Positions 8,834 to 17,096 of a stretch of 64,000 bases of DNA are shown here, one piece after another; position 1 is the stretch's first letter, and every line of letters starts with the position of its first letter. Location: positions 2,186,226-2,250,225 of the forward strand of contig NZ_ML214297.1 in the NCBI RefSeq assembly GCF_004698125.1, written 5' to 3'. Source of the DNA: Halosimplex halophilum. GTDB lineage: Archaea > Halobacteriota > Halobacteria > Halobacteriales > Haloarculaceae. Made by a program: the position numbers and the translations under genes. Below the pieces are notes generated by a model. It had not been told where the DNA came from, ran no database searches, and saw only the letters and a program-made list of their open reading frames with translations.

Positions 8834-10999
8834 TTACCCCTCCTCCGGCGGTTCGAACTCGGTGTCGTAGCTGGCCTGGGCGATCCCGCCCAGCACGAGC
8901 ACGTCCTCGATGCCGAACGAGCGCTCGTAGTCGAACGCCCGCGCCGAGGGGCCGGGCCAGTCGAAGTCGCGGACGTTCCCGAACGACCCCTGCATGTACT
9001 GGTGGAACGGGAAATGCGGGACGTAGAAGTTGTAGTACTTCGCGCAGGTGCGGTACAGCTGCTGGCGTTCCGCCTCGGAGTTGCCCGGCTGGCGGATCCT
9101 GTTGACCGTCTCGACGAGGTTGACCTCGGTCGCGTCGTCCAGATCGGGCGACTTCCCGGCCTCCTCGGGCGCGTCGAAGGCGCCGGGCTCGTTCGGGACC
9201 TGCTGGACGATCGGCTTGCCCTGGGTGTCGACGGTGTCCTCGGGCTTGGCCTCGAAGGGGTCCGGCGCGGTCGGGCTGCCGGCGACGAGCGTCTCGTCCC
9301 ACCAGGCGCCCACGTCGTGGTAGTACTGGAAGACGTACGGGTCGCCGTGCCAGTACAGCGACGACTCGTAGTTGAGCCCGCCGTTGGGGTCCAGGTTGTT
9401 CGACCACGTGTTCCAGCCCTGCGTCGAGAGGTTCACGCCGAAGCCCCAGTTGGCCAGGTTCGCCCGGATCGTCTGGGCCGCCTGGATGTGTTCGGGGATC
9501 GTCGACGTGGCGAACAGGTCGATCTCGGCGGCGTTGCCCGAGGGGTCGACCCACTGGCCGCCCTGCTTGCTGTACCCCGCGTTTCGCATGTACTGGTCGG
9601 CGTTCTCGACGTTCCGCTCGCGCGAGTAGGTGTGGAGGCCGTCGAGGAACTCCTCTGAGAAGACCGCCTCCGACTGGGCGTCCAGCAGGAACGTGTCGTG
9701 GGCGAGCGGCTGGGCGCCGCCCTCCCCCCAGCCGTTCTGAGAGACCGCGTTCCAGTCGACGGCCTCGACCAGCGCCCGGCGCACCCAGAGGTTCGCCAGG
9801 TGCGGGTTGTTCCAGTTGAACTTCCACATGTCCCCGCCGGTGGCGCGCAGCCACCGGGTGAACTCCTGCATGTAGTCGGGCAGCACTTCCCGGTTCAGCG
9901 ACGCGCCGGGCGACACGTCACCGACGTTCACGTCGAGGACGCCCTCGGTCTTCAGCGTCTCCGCGCGGTCGCCCTCCGCCCAGTAGATGGCGAGCTTCTC
10001 GACGTTGGTGTTCCCGGCGTTCGGATGCTCCGGGTCGAGGTGGAGGACCATCCGCTCGGAGCCCACGTCGTCCATCGACTCCAGCCGGTAGGGCCCGGTG
10101 CCGGCGAGGTACTCGTCGGTGCCGCCCGAGAGCGCGATGCGGTCGAGGGAGACCCGGTCGCTTTTCAGCTCATCGGTCACCGACGTCACCTGGTCGCGCG
10201 ACCCCGCGTCGCGGTACCGCTCCAGGTACGGCTCCGTGAACGACGGATGCAGCGGCGGGTCGCCGTCGACCGGCCCGGCGTTCGTCTCCAGGATGTTCCG
10301 CGCGGTCGGGTCCGGCTCCTGCTCGGGGACCGACCCCTTGTCCGTCCACCGGTGGAGCGTCCACTGCTCCTCGGCGCGCTGGTTGAACGTGGCGTCCTCC
10401 GTGAACTTGTTCCCGGCCTGGAAGAACTCGACGTGGTTGTGTTTCTCGCGGGCGACCGCGTCGTGGGGGTCGCCGTTCCAGTAGGCCGACCGGTCGTCGT
10501 GGTGGTCGTACCAGTCGAAGGGCGGTTCGACCTCGGTCCCCTCGATCCACGTCATGATCTCGATCTCCTCGTGGTCGGGCTTGTGCGGCGTCGGCACCGT
10601 CGTCCCCGAGTACGACAGGTTCGTCGTGTGGACGTTCCGCAGCCCGTGGAGGTCCGACATCCACAGGTCCCCGGCCGTGTTGTCCTGGGGCGTCCAGGGG
10701 TTCCAGTCGAACACGTCCGGGGAGTTCGCGTGCGCGTAGGCGATCGTGTCGACGACCGGCTCGCGGTCCGTCGCCGTCGGCGCCGCCGTGTTCCCCGACC
10801 CGTTGGCCACCGTGTTCTCACGCTCGATCGGCTCGACCGTGTCGTCGCTCGACCCCGGCGTCGCCGTCGACCCGCTCTCGCTCGGACAGCCGGCCAGCCC
10901 GGCCGCGCCCAGCCCCGCGATCAACTGTGCGTACCGGCGACGCGAGACGCCGCCCGTCGAGTCGCCGCCCGCCTCGCCACCCTCGTTATTGGCTACCAT
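8834..10999 (-). CDS. Family-5 (DppA/OppA-like) ABC solute-binding lipoprotein, orphan
   Basis: 721 residues. A Tat signal (SRRRYAQL, residues 19-26) and lipobox LAGC (Cys38) predict a lipid-anchored extracellular binding protein. The body has the SBP_bac_5 size and layout, including GTGPYRLES, VRRALVEAVDW and a C-terminal half rich in Trp/Tyr. Family 5 binds peptides, nickel or oligosaccharides such as cello-oligosaccharides. No permease or ATPase gene is nearby. The start is the ATG at 10999; an in-frame ATG eight codons upstream would lie almost on the promoter. A TrmB regulator follows downstream. Confidence 0.85.
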   Translation of the reverse strand: MVANNEGGEAGGDSTGGVSRRRYAQLIAGLGAAGLAGCPSESGSTATPGSSDDTVEPIERENTVANGSGNTAAPTATDREPVVDTIAYAHANSPDVFDWNPWTPQDNTAGDLWMSDLHGLRNVHTTNLSYSGTTVPTPHKPDHEEIEIMTWIEGTEVEPPFDWYDHHDDRSAYWNGDPHDAVAREKHNHVEFFQAGNKFTEDATFNQRAEEQWTLHRWTDKGSVPEQEPDPTARNILETNAGPVDGDPPLHPSFTEPYLERYRDAGSRDQVTSVTDELKSDRVSLDRIALSGGTDEYLAGTGPYRLESMDDVGSERMVLHLDPEHPNAGNTNVEKLAIYWAEGDRAETLKTEGVLDVNVGDVSPGASLNREVLPDYMQEFTRWLRATGGDMWKFNWNNPHLANLWVRRALVEAVDWNAVSQNGWGEGGAQPLAHDTFLLDAQSEAVFSEEFLDGLHTYSRERNVENADQYMRNAGYSKQGGQWVDPSGNAAEIDLFATSTIPEHIQAAQTIRANLANWGFGVNLSTQGWNTWSNNLDPNGGLNYESSLYWHGDPYVFQYYHDVGAWWDETLVAGSPTAPDPFEAKPEDTVDTQGKPIVQQVPNEPGAFDAPEEAGKSPDLDDATEVNLVETVNRIRQPGNSEAERQQLYRTCAKYYNFYVPHFPFHQYMQGSFGNVRDFDWPGPSARAFDYERSFGIEDVLVLGGIAQASYDTEFEPPEEG

Positions 11000-11026
11000 G
11001 GTTCGTGCCCTACTGTGGCCCACCCC

Positions 11027-11053
11027 TTGAAATAATTTCTGGAAGAAATATTT
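11027..11053 (-). promoter_or_regulatory. AT-rich promoter region of the solute-binding protein gene
   Basis: Two short palindromes lie side by side: GAAATAATTTC (11029-11039) and AGAAATATTTTTT (11044-11056 region). The first lies about 30-40 bases before the ATG at 10999, where a TATA box would be expected. Likely the TATA/BRE region with possible operator symmetry. Confidence 0.45.
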
Positions 11054-11294
11054 TTTCGAGATGTTTTCACCGTGTTCGTCCGCCCGTTCAGGCCTGGAAA
11101 ACGCCGATTCCGTTTACCGACTCCCGGTTGCAACGATCGCGAACGAGTGGTCGACCCCCGCGAGGTCGGGTGGACCCTCGCTCCCGGCCACCAGTCAGGG
11201 TGCACCGGCCGATTCGATATCGCGCTATGGGATTTATCGCCGGAACGGGCCCGACGCGTCGGGCTTTTCCCTATCGACGGAGTACGGGCGAGTG

Positions 11295-12203
11295 ATGGTC
11301 CAGAACGTGGCATCCGTGATAGCCGACCTCGAGGCCGAGGACTTCTATCTGCTCTCGGGGGTCGAGCAGGGGATGCGCTTCTCGGAGTACGTCAACCGCG
11401 AGAAGCTCCCCGAGTACACCCGTCTCTCCCCGGAGGACGTGGACTACCGGCTGGACCGCTGCGAGGACCGCGGGCTGGTCGAGCGCAAGACCATCCAGTA
11501 CGAGGGGTTCAAACTCACCTTCGAGGGGTACGACGCGCTCGCGTTGCACACCTTCGCCGAACGGGAGACCTTCGACGGCGTCGGCGCCCCCCTCGGCGTC
11601 GGCAAGGAGAGCGACGTGTACGAGGTCCGCTCCTATCGCCCGCTCGCGCTGAAGTACCACCGCGAGGGCTACACCAACTTCCGCGAGGTGATGAAGGAAC
11701 GCGACTACACGGCCGACCGGGACCACGTCTCCTGGCAGTACACCGCGCGCAAGGCCGCCGAGCGCGAGTACGACGCCCTCGAAACGCTGTATCCCGACGT
11801 GTCCGTCCCCCAGCCGGTCGACCACAACCGCCACGCGCTCGTCATGGAGAAGGTCGACGGCGTCGAGCTCTCCCGGACGAAACTCACCGACGCCCAGGTG
11901 ATCCCCGTCATGGAGCTGATCCTGGAGGAGATGGCGACCGCCTACGCCGAGGGGTACGTCCACGCCGACATGAGCGAGTACAACGTCTTCGTCACCGAGG
12001 AGGGCGTCGTCGTCTTCGACTGGCCCCAGGCCGTCCCCACCGACCACGACAACGCGCGCGAACTCCTCGAACGCGACGTGGAGAACCTCGTCGGCTACTT
12101 CGCCCGCAAGTACCCGGGCCACGTCGACGAGGTGGACGTTCCCGGCCTCGCCGAGTCGCTCGCCGACGATTCCTTCGAGTCCGTCGACGAGTTCGCGGAG
12201 TAG
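11295..12203 (+). CDS. rio2: RIO2-type serine/threonine protein kinase/ATPase
   Basis: 302 residues. An N-terminal winged helix (about 1-85) is typical of RIO2 and is followed by the RIO kinase domain: GVGKESDVYE nucleotide loop (102-110), catalytic-fold Lys120 (ALKYHRE), hinge VMEKVDGVE, catalytic loop HADMSEYN (223-230), metal-binding FDWPQ (Asp242). RIO2 acts in late small-subunit ribosome maturation. The frame is open 234 bases further upstream, but the kinase homology begins at MVQNVA, supporting the ATG at 11295. Followed by a hairpin before the convergent DoxX-type gene. Confidence 0.93.
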   Translation: MVQNVASVIADLEAEDFYLLSGVEQGMRFSEYVNREKLPEYTRLSPEDVDYRLDRCEDRGLVERKTIQYEGFKLTFEGYDALALHTFAERETFDGVGAPLGVGKESDVYEVRSYRPLALKYHREGYTNFREVMKERDYTADRDHVSWQYTARKAAEREYDALETLYPDVSVPQPVDHNRHALVMEKVDGVELSRTKLTDAQVIPVMELILEEMATAYAEGYVHADMSEYNVFVTEEGVVVFDWPQAVPTDHDNARELLERDVENLVGYFARKYPGHVDEVDVPGLAESLADDSFESVDEFAE

Positions 12204-12228
12204 ACCCCGTTCTCGGCCGGCCTGCAGA

Positions 12229-12255
12229 TTTCTGTCCGACAAGTTCCGACAGAAA
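12229..12255. terminator. Stem-loop between rio2 and doxX-type gene
   Basis: TTTCTGTC (12229-12236) pairs perfectly with GACAGAAA (12248-12255) around an 11-base loop, 26 bases after the rio2 stop in a convergent intergenic region. It may act as a terminator or mRNA 3' end in either direction. Confidence 0.4.
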
Positions 12256-12423
12256 CGCCGTTAGCATCTCGAACGTATAAACTACATATCGCGATACTAA
12301 ATACGAACCGGGCCGGATCCGAACGCCCACAGAATGCGGCGAGACAGCGCCGCTTCGGTGATGGTCCGGGAGACAGACGGAAACAGGCGGATGCGGAACA
12401 CCGGACCGGTTCGGCCCCCGGCG

Positions 12424-12987
12424 TCAGCCGAGGACGTAGCGCAGGCGGGGGTAGCGCTCGACGAGCGCCTCGCCGCCGACCTCGTAGCGCTCGATCAGGG
12501 CGTCCAGTCCGAGGATCCGGCCGGCGCCGAAGGCGGCGACGGCGAGGAACACGAGCATGTAGGCGAAGTCGCCGTTGATGAGCCCGTGTTCGATGCTCCA
12601 GTTCCCGAAGTAGAACAGGAGCATCATCAGCGCGCCGAACAGGGCCGCGAGGCGGACCAGGGCGCCGACGAGCAGGCCCAGCCCGATGAGGACCTCGCCC
12701 CACGGGACGGCGACGTTCGCGAACGCGACGAACCAGTCGGTCGTCCCCATCCAGACGAACACCCCTTCCAGGGGGTTGCCGTTCGTCCCGGCCGCGTGGA
12801 CCAGGTAGCCCCGGGCGGAGAACCCGCCCTCCAGGACCTTCGTCGCGCCCGAGTACAGGAACGCGTAGCCCATCATGAGCCGCAGCGCCAGCACGAACCA
12901 CGCCGACAGGCTGTGTGCCTTGCCGCGGACCGTGTAGCCGCCGATCTTGCTCTCGAACTCGTTCACTCCGGGGGTAGTCGTCGACAT
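12424..12987 (-). CDS. DoxX/DoxD-like membrane protein
   Basis: 187 residues, four membrane helices: FVLALRLMMGYAFLYSGATK (about 31-50), VPWGEVLIGLGLLVGALVRL, AALFGALMMLLFYFGN and FAYMLVFLAVAAFGAG. This is the longer DoxX type related to the small subunit of thiosulfate:quinone oxidoreductase, though no partner subunit is adjacent. It lies downstream of the glycoside hydrolase cluster in the same direction but has its own strong TATA box, so it is probably transcribed separately. Function unassigned. Confidence 0.82.
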   Translation of the reverse strand: MSTTTPGVNEFESKIGGYTVRGKAHSLSAWFVLALRLMMGYAFLYSGATKVLEGGFSARGYLVHAAGTNGNPLEGVFVWMGTTDWFVAFANVAVPWGEVLIGLGLLVGALVRLAALFGALMMLLFYFGNWSIEHGLINGDFAYMLVFLAVAAFGAGRILGLDALIERYEVGGEALVERYPRLRYVLG

Positions 12988-13023
12988 TGGTGTGACCTCT
13001 ATCTGTAGAGACGACGGACGCGA

Positions 13024-13031
13024 GTATATAC
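13024..13031 (-). promoter_or_regulatory. TATA box of the DoxX/DoxD-like gene
   Basis: The perfect palindrome GTATATAC predicts a transcript start near 12999-13000, about 12 bases before the ATG at 12987. Confidence 0.6.
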
Positions 13032-13137
13032 CCGACAGGCTGTTCTCCGCTTTCGGGAACTGTTCCCGGCGGCTGAGAATCGCTCACCACGAGATCGGAC
13101 GGTTCGGCCCCACCGGGCGCGAGGGCGGGCGACGGCG

Positions 13138-14979
13138 CTACTCCAGCCGGACGCCGCCGACCCGCAGGGTACCGGTTCCGCCCTGCCAGAAGTTCAGCCG
13201 CAGCGAGAGGTCCCCCACAGAGCGGTCGACCCCCGCCGACGCCATGTCGACGACGACCGGCGAGAGCGAGGTACCGATCGAGTCGTCGGTCACGTCGGCG
13301 AGCAGTCCGCTGGCGCCGCCCATGCTGAAGCGGATCTCCGACCCCTCGCCCCCGTCCGCGCCGGCAACCGTGAGGACGAGCGTGTCGTAGTCGCTCACGT
13401 CACGGTTGATCTGCTCCTGGTACCAGCCGCCGTTGTCGTACGCTAACACGAGCGCGCCGTCCTCGACCTCGCCGGAGCCGTTCTCGAAGGACTCGGCGCC
13501 GCACCACTGTCCGAGGTCGTTGCGATGGGACGACCACGCCGGGTCCCCGTCGTAGTCGTTGACCACCAGCGCGTCGCTCGCCGGCGTGTCGGTCGGCGTC
13601 TCCGGCTCGTCGGTCGGCGTCGCCGTCGACGTGGGGCCGCTGGGCGTCGGCGTGTCCGTCGGCGCGGGCGTGGCCGTCGGCGGCGGCGTCGCGGTCGAGG
13701 TGCCGGTGGGCGTCGCGGTGGCCGTGTCGGAGTCGGTGTCCGTATCGACCTCGCCGGCGGGCACGTCCTCGTCGCGGTGGGCGGCGAGTTCCTCCCGCCA
13801 GAACTCGCCGTACTCCTTGACCGACCAGTCGTGGTCGAGCATCGCCGGTCGCCACTTGCTGTCGAAACACCAGACCTGCCAGTGGACGTCGTAGTCGGCG
13901 AAGAAGTCGAGGAACTCCTGGCCCTCGTCGTCGGCGGTCCCGGTGATGTAGTCGGCGCCGTGCTCGCCCCAGCCGAACTCGGTCACGAACACCGGCACCT
14001 CCTCGGCGGGCGTCCCGAAGTACTCCGAGAGCGGGCGGAGGTTCTGATGGCCGTAGACGTGGCCGGTGTAGGCGAGGTTGTCGCCGTCGAACTCGTTTCT
14101 CGGCGCCTGGTAGGTCCACTGGCTCCACCGGGGCGAGCCGATCAGGACCAGGTTCCGCGGGGCGTGCTCGCGGATGGTGTCGACCCACGGCTGGGCGGCC
14201 TCCCTCCAGGTGTTCCACGTCTCGATGGCCTCGTCGTCGTTCGGCGCCACGTCGACGTTCGGCTCGTAGTGGCCCTGGTAGGGGTGGATCGGCTCGTTGT
14301 ACACCTCGAAGAGGACGTGCGACTCGTCGGCGAACTCCGGGGCCACCGTCTCCCAGAACATCGTCAGCTCCTCGTCGATGCCCTCGCTGGTGTAGGCGTG
14401 CTCGTCGTCCTGGCCGCGGTGGCGGTGGTAGTCGACGATGCAGTAGACGTTCTGCTCCGCACAGGTGTCGACGGCCGGGCGGAGGTGGTTCTCGACGTAC
14501 CGTTCGAGCTGGGACTGCGAGAAACCGGGGACCGGCGGGATACCGCCGGGGTCGTGGTCCCCCACGTCGGTCGGCTGGATCGGGAGGCGGACGATCCGCG
14601 AGTACCACCCCTCGTCGGCGCTGGTCGCCCGTTCGATGGTCTCGTCGGCGTCGGGGCGAAAGTCCTTGACGTTCATCCGCCTGGCGTCGGGGACGTTCAC
14701 CCCCCGGAGGATCACCTTGTTGTCGCTGGGGTCGCGGATCAGGTTGCCGTCGCGGTGGAGCCACGGCGTGGGAATGCCGTCGGCGGCGGCGCTGCCGGTG
14801 ATCCCGACGCCGAGCGCCGTCGCGGCGCCCGCCCCCGCGGCCGTCCGCAGGAACCTCCGCCGGGAGACGGCGTCGACGCGGTCGCTGAGGCCGTCGGCGG
14901 ACCCGGCGGTTCCGTGGGTCCGGTCGCGCTCGGGTCGGTCGTCGGTCGATTCGTCGGGTCGTGGTCGTTCGTGTGACAT
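13138..14979 (-). CDS. Tat-exported GH5 glycoside hydrolase (cellulase-like) with C-terminal WQG module
   Basis: 613 residues. Tat signal at 38-67 (SRRRFLRTAAG). GH5 catalytic domain about 68-405: start segment PTPWLHRDGNLI, acid/base Glu229 in EVYNEP, nucleophile Glu334 in VTEFGW. Thr/Pro-rich linker 411-467. WQG module type A 468-613 ending RLE. Predicted extracellular endo-acting beta-glucanase or mannanase; exact substrate unresolved. Very similar in layout to the GH5 genes at 28910 and 30944. Separated by 82 bases from the upstream 15062 gene, probably the last gene of that transcript. Confidence 0.88.
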   Translation of the reverse strand: MSHERPRPDESTDDRPERDRTHGTAGSADGLSDRVDAVSRRRFLRTAAGAGAATALGVGITGSAAADGIPTPWLHRDGNLIRDPSDNKVILRGVNVPDARRMNVKDFRPDADETIERATSADEGWYSRIVRLPIQPTDVGDHDPGGIPPVPGFSQSQLERYVENHLRPAVDTCAEQNVYCIVDYHRHRGQDDEHAYTSEGIDEELTMFWETVAPEFADESHVLFEVYNEPIHPYQGHYEPNVDVAPNDDEAIETWNTWREAAQPWVDTIREHAPRNLVLIGSPRWSQWTYQAPRNEFDGDNLAYTGHVYGHQNLRPLSEYFGTPAEEVPVFVTEFGWGEHGADYITGTADDEGQEFLDFFADYDVHWQVWCFDSKWRPAMLDHDWSVKEYGEFWREELAAHRDEDVPAGEVDTDTDSDTATATPTGTSTATPPPTATPAPTDTPTPSGPTSTATPTDEPETPTDTPASDALVVNDYDGDPAWSSHRNDLGQWCGAESFENGSGEVEDGALVLAYDNGGWYQEQINRDVSDYDTLVLTVAGADGGEGSEIRFSMGGASGLLADVTDDSIGTSLSPVVVDMASAGVDRSVGDLSLRLNFWQGGTGTLRVGGVRLE

Positions 14980-15061
14980 CGGTCGAAAAATTCGGGTCGC
15001 GGTTCGCGGGAACGCCGCGACTGCCGCGAGGGCGTCCCCGGAGTGGAGCGTCCGGTCGCGG

Positions 15062-16912
15062 TCAGTTCGGCACCCGGTAGGTCAGGTCGATGGCGTCGAT
15101 GATCGGGTCGTTGCGGTTCAGGTCCGTCTCCAGCTCGACGTGCAGCGAGTCGAGCATCGTGTCGACGAGGTCCTGCCGTTCGGCGCTCGTCGACCACGCG
15201 CTCCCGTCGCGGGGCGTCCCGATCTCCATCGCGACGCTCTGTCCGGGGTAGATCGTCCGCATGTGGTACGGCTCGTCGTGGTTGGCCAGCCGGACGGCGT
15301 ACACCGACAGCTCGTCGTAGTCCGGGTGGTTCACCTCGATCACGTCGCGCTGGGGGTGGCCCAGCGACGCGCTCGGACGGTGGGGGTTGTTCCAGTGGCC
15401 GTCCGAGAGATTGGCGGCGTCGCCCGACGGGCCGAGCCACCAGATGACCGCCGCGTCCTGGAAGTACGGCACCTCGCTGGTGTTCTTCAGCTTGATGTAC
15501 TGGTTGAGGTAGCTCCCGCCGGTCTCGTGGATGCGGATCTCCGCCGCCATCGGCGCCGTTGCAGTGAACCCGTCGCCGCCGAGCGACTCGCCGGTCACCG
15601 GGTCGACCTTCTCGGCCGCGGCGTCCAGCACCGGATTCGTCTCGTCGTTGTAGACCGAGTCGGGGAGGTTCCCCGAACTACCCCACTCGCGGCTGTCGTC
15701 GTACTGGGGCTGGTCGTGGGCGCGGTCGCGCACGCGGACCTCCATCGGCTGGTAGGTCCGGGCGTCGGTCGGCCAGCGGTCCTGGACGAACTGGTCGGGG
15801 TCGTTCGTCGCCGCGGTCGGCCCGGCTGTCTCGTCCCACACGGTCTCGGGCTCGTCGTGGACGCCGGGGTCCTCCTCCTCGTCGGGCAACAGCGCCAGCC
15901 GCGGGAGCAGCTTCACCGTCGCGTGGGCCGGGAAGTCGTTCTCGGCGAGCTGTTTCACGTACGGCAGCGCCTGGGTGCCCAGCTGACCCAGCGTCAGCGA
16001 CCCGTCGCCGACGTTGTTCTCGACGGCGCTCACGTCGTAGCCGAACTCCTCGGCCTTCTCGGAGTCGGTCCACTCCTGGAGCTTCGAGCCCGTCTCGCCC
16101 GGCAGGTAGTCCGTGAAGTCCCGCGGGACGTAGTAGGGGTCGTCGAAGTGCTCGTACAGCTCCGCTACGGTCGTGCTCTCGGTGATCTCCGAGGCCGGCG
16201 GCAGCGAGTCGGGTTCCGGCGGCCGGTCGGGGAACGGCACGTCCCAGGTGCTCCCGTCGTCGGGCGCGTCCGTCGGCGTGTCGTCGTCGGGTTCGTCGGT
16301 GGGTGTGTCGTCCTCCGGCGTGTCGGTCGGCGTGTCCGTCGGCGTCGACGGGTCCGTCGGCGTCGGCGTCGCGGTCGACGGCGGCGCCTCGCCGTCGCTC
16401 GTGAACGCGATGCGGTCGATCTCGACCGCCCCCGACTCGCCCTGCCAGAAGTTCAGCCGGACGGACTGCGGACGCTCCAGGTCGGCGCCGGCCGCCGCGA
16501 GGTCGACCGACACCGTCGACCACTCCGTCCCGATCGCGTCGTCGGTGAGGTTGCCGAGCAGGTCCCTGGCGCCCCCCACGTCGACCAGGAAGTCGCTCTC
16601 CTCGCCGCCGGCGTCCCCGCGGACCCGCATCGTCAGGTGTCCGCGGTCGGCGACCGACTGCGAGACGTTGCTCGCGAACCAGCCGGCGTTGTCGTACTCC
16701 AGTCGGAGCGCGCCGTCGGCGACCTCGCCGCTGCCGTCGCCGTTGGCGAAACTCCCCGCGCCGGCCCAGTTGCCCAGGTCGTTCGACCCGGGATAGCTCC
16801 CCCCGTCGAAGTCGTGGACGACCAGCGCGGACTCCTGGGCCAGGGCCGTCGAGGCCAGCCCCAGGCTTCCGAATGCGATACCCCCCTTCAGTACGGTTCG
16901 TCTGTCGACCAT
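15062..16912 (-). CDS. Tat-exported protein: N-terminal WQG module plus large unrecognised domain
   Basis: 616 residues. A short Tat signal (DRRTVLKGG, residues 3-11) leads directly into a type-B WQG module (about 29-168), a Thr/Pro/Asp-rich linker (about 172-225), then about 390 residues I cannot assign. The large domain has many Trp, Tyr and His residues (VIWWLGPSG, GHWNNPHRPS, NHDEPYHMRT) and lacks any glycosidase motif I recognise. The ATG at 16912 is preferred over an in-frame ATG four codons upstream because of promoter spacing. Embedded among cellulases, so a role in polysaccharide binding or attack is likely, but the activity is unknown. Confidence 0.75.
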   Translation of the reverse strand: MVDRRTVLKGGIAFGSLGLASTALAQESALVVHDFDGGSYPGSNDLGNWAGAGSFANGDGSGEVADGALRLEYDNAGWFASNVSQSVADRGHLTMRVRGDAGGEESDFLVDVGGARDLLGNLTDDAIGTEWSTVSVDLAAAGADLERPQSVRLNFWQGESGAVEIDRIAFTSDGEAPPSTATPTPTDPSTPTDTPTDTPEDDTPTDEPDDDTPTDAPDDGSTWDVPFPDRPPEPDSLPPASEITESTTVAELYEHFDDPYYVPRDFTDYLPGETGSKLQEWTDSEKAEEFGYDVSAVENNVGDGSLTLGQLGTQALPYVKQLAENDFPAHATVKLLPRLALLPDEEEDPGVHDEPETVWDETAGPTAATNDPDQFVQDRWPTDARTYQPMEVRVRDRAHDQPQYDDSREWGSSGNLPDSVYNDETNPVLDAAAEKVDPVTGESLGGDGFTATAPMAAEIRIHETGGSYLNQYIKLKNTSEVPYFQDAAVIWWLGPSGDAANLSDGHWNNPHRPSASLGHPQRDVIEVNHPDYDELSVYAVRLANHDEPYHMRTIYPGQSVAMEIGTPRDGSAWSTSAERQDLVDTMLDSLHVELETDLNRNDPIIDAIDLTYRVPN

Positions 16913-16939
16913 TGCAGAATACACATACGGCCGATAGCT

Positions 16940-16951
16940 GTTAAATTTAAC
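16940..16951 (-). promoter_or_regulatory. Palindromic TATA region inside the glycoside hydrolase cluster
   Basis: Perfect 12-base palindrome GTTAAATTTAAC centred about 33 bases before the ATG at 16912, next to a further AT-rich patch. It marks an internal promoter splitting the cluster into an upstream block (17097-32842) and the two-gene block 13138-16912. Confidence 0.6.
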
Positions 16952-17096
16952 GAATAGAAAAATAATTTTTGCGGAACGCTAACCACGCCGGGTCGAGCGG
17001 ACCCGGCGACGGCCGGCCCCCGCAGCGCGGGCCGGAAACGGTGTGGAGGCGGGGCGAAGCCCCGGGGAACGGCAGCCGTGGAGCGGCGGGCGGTCC

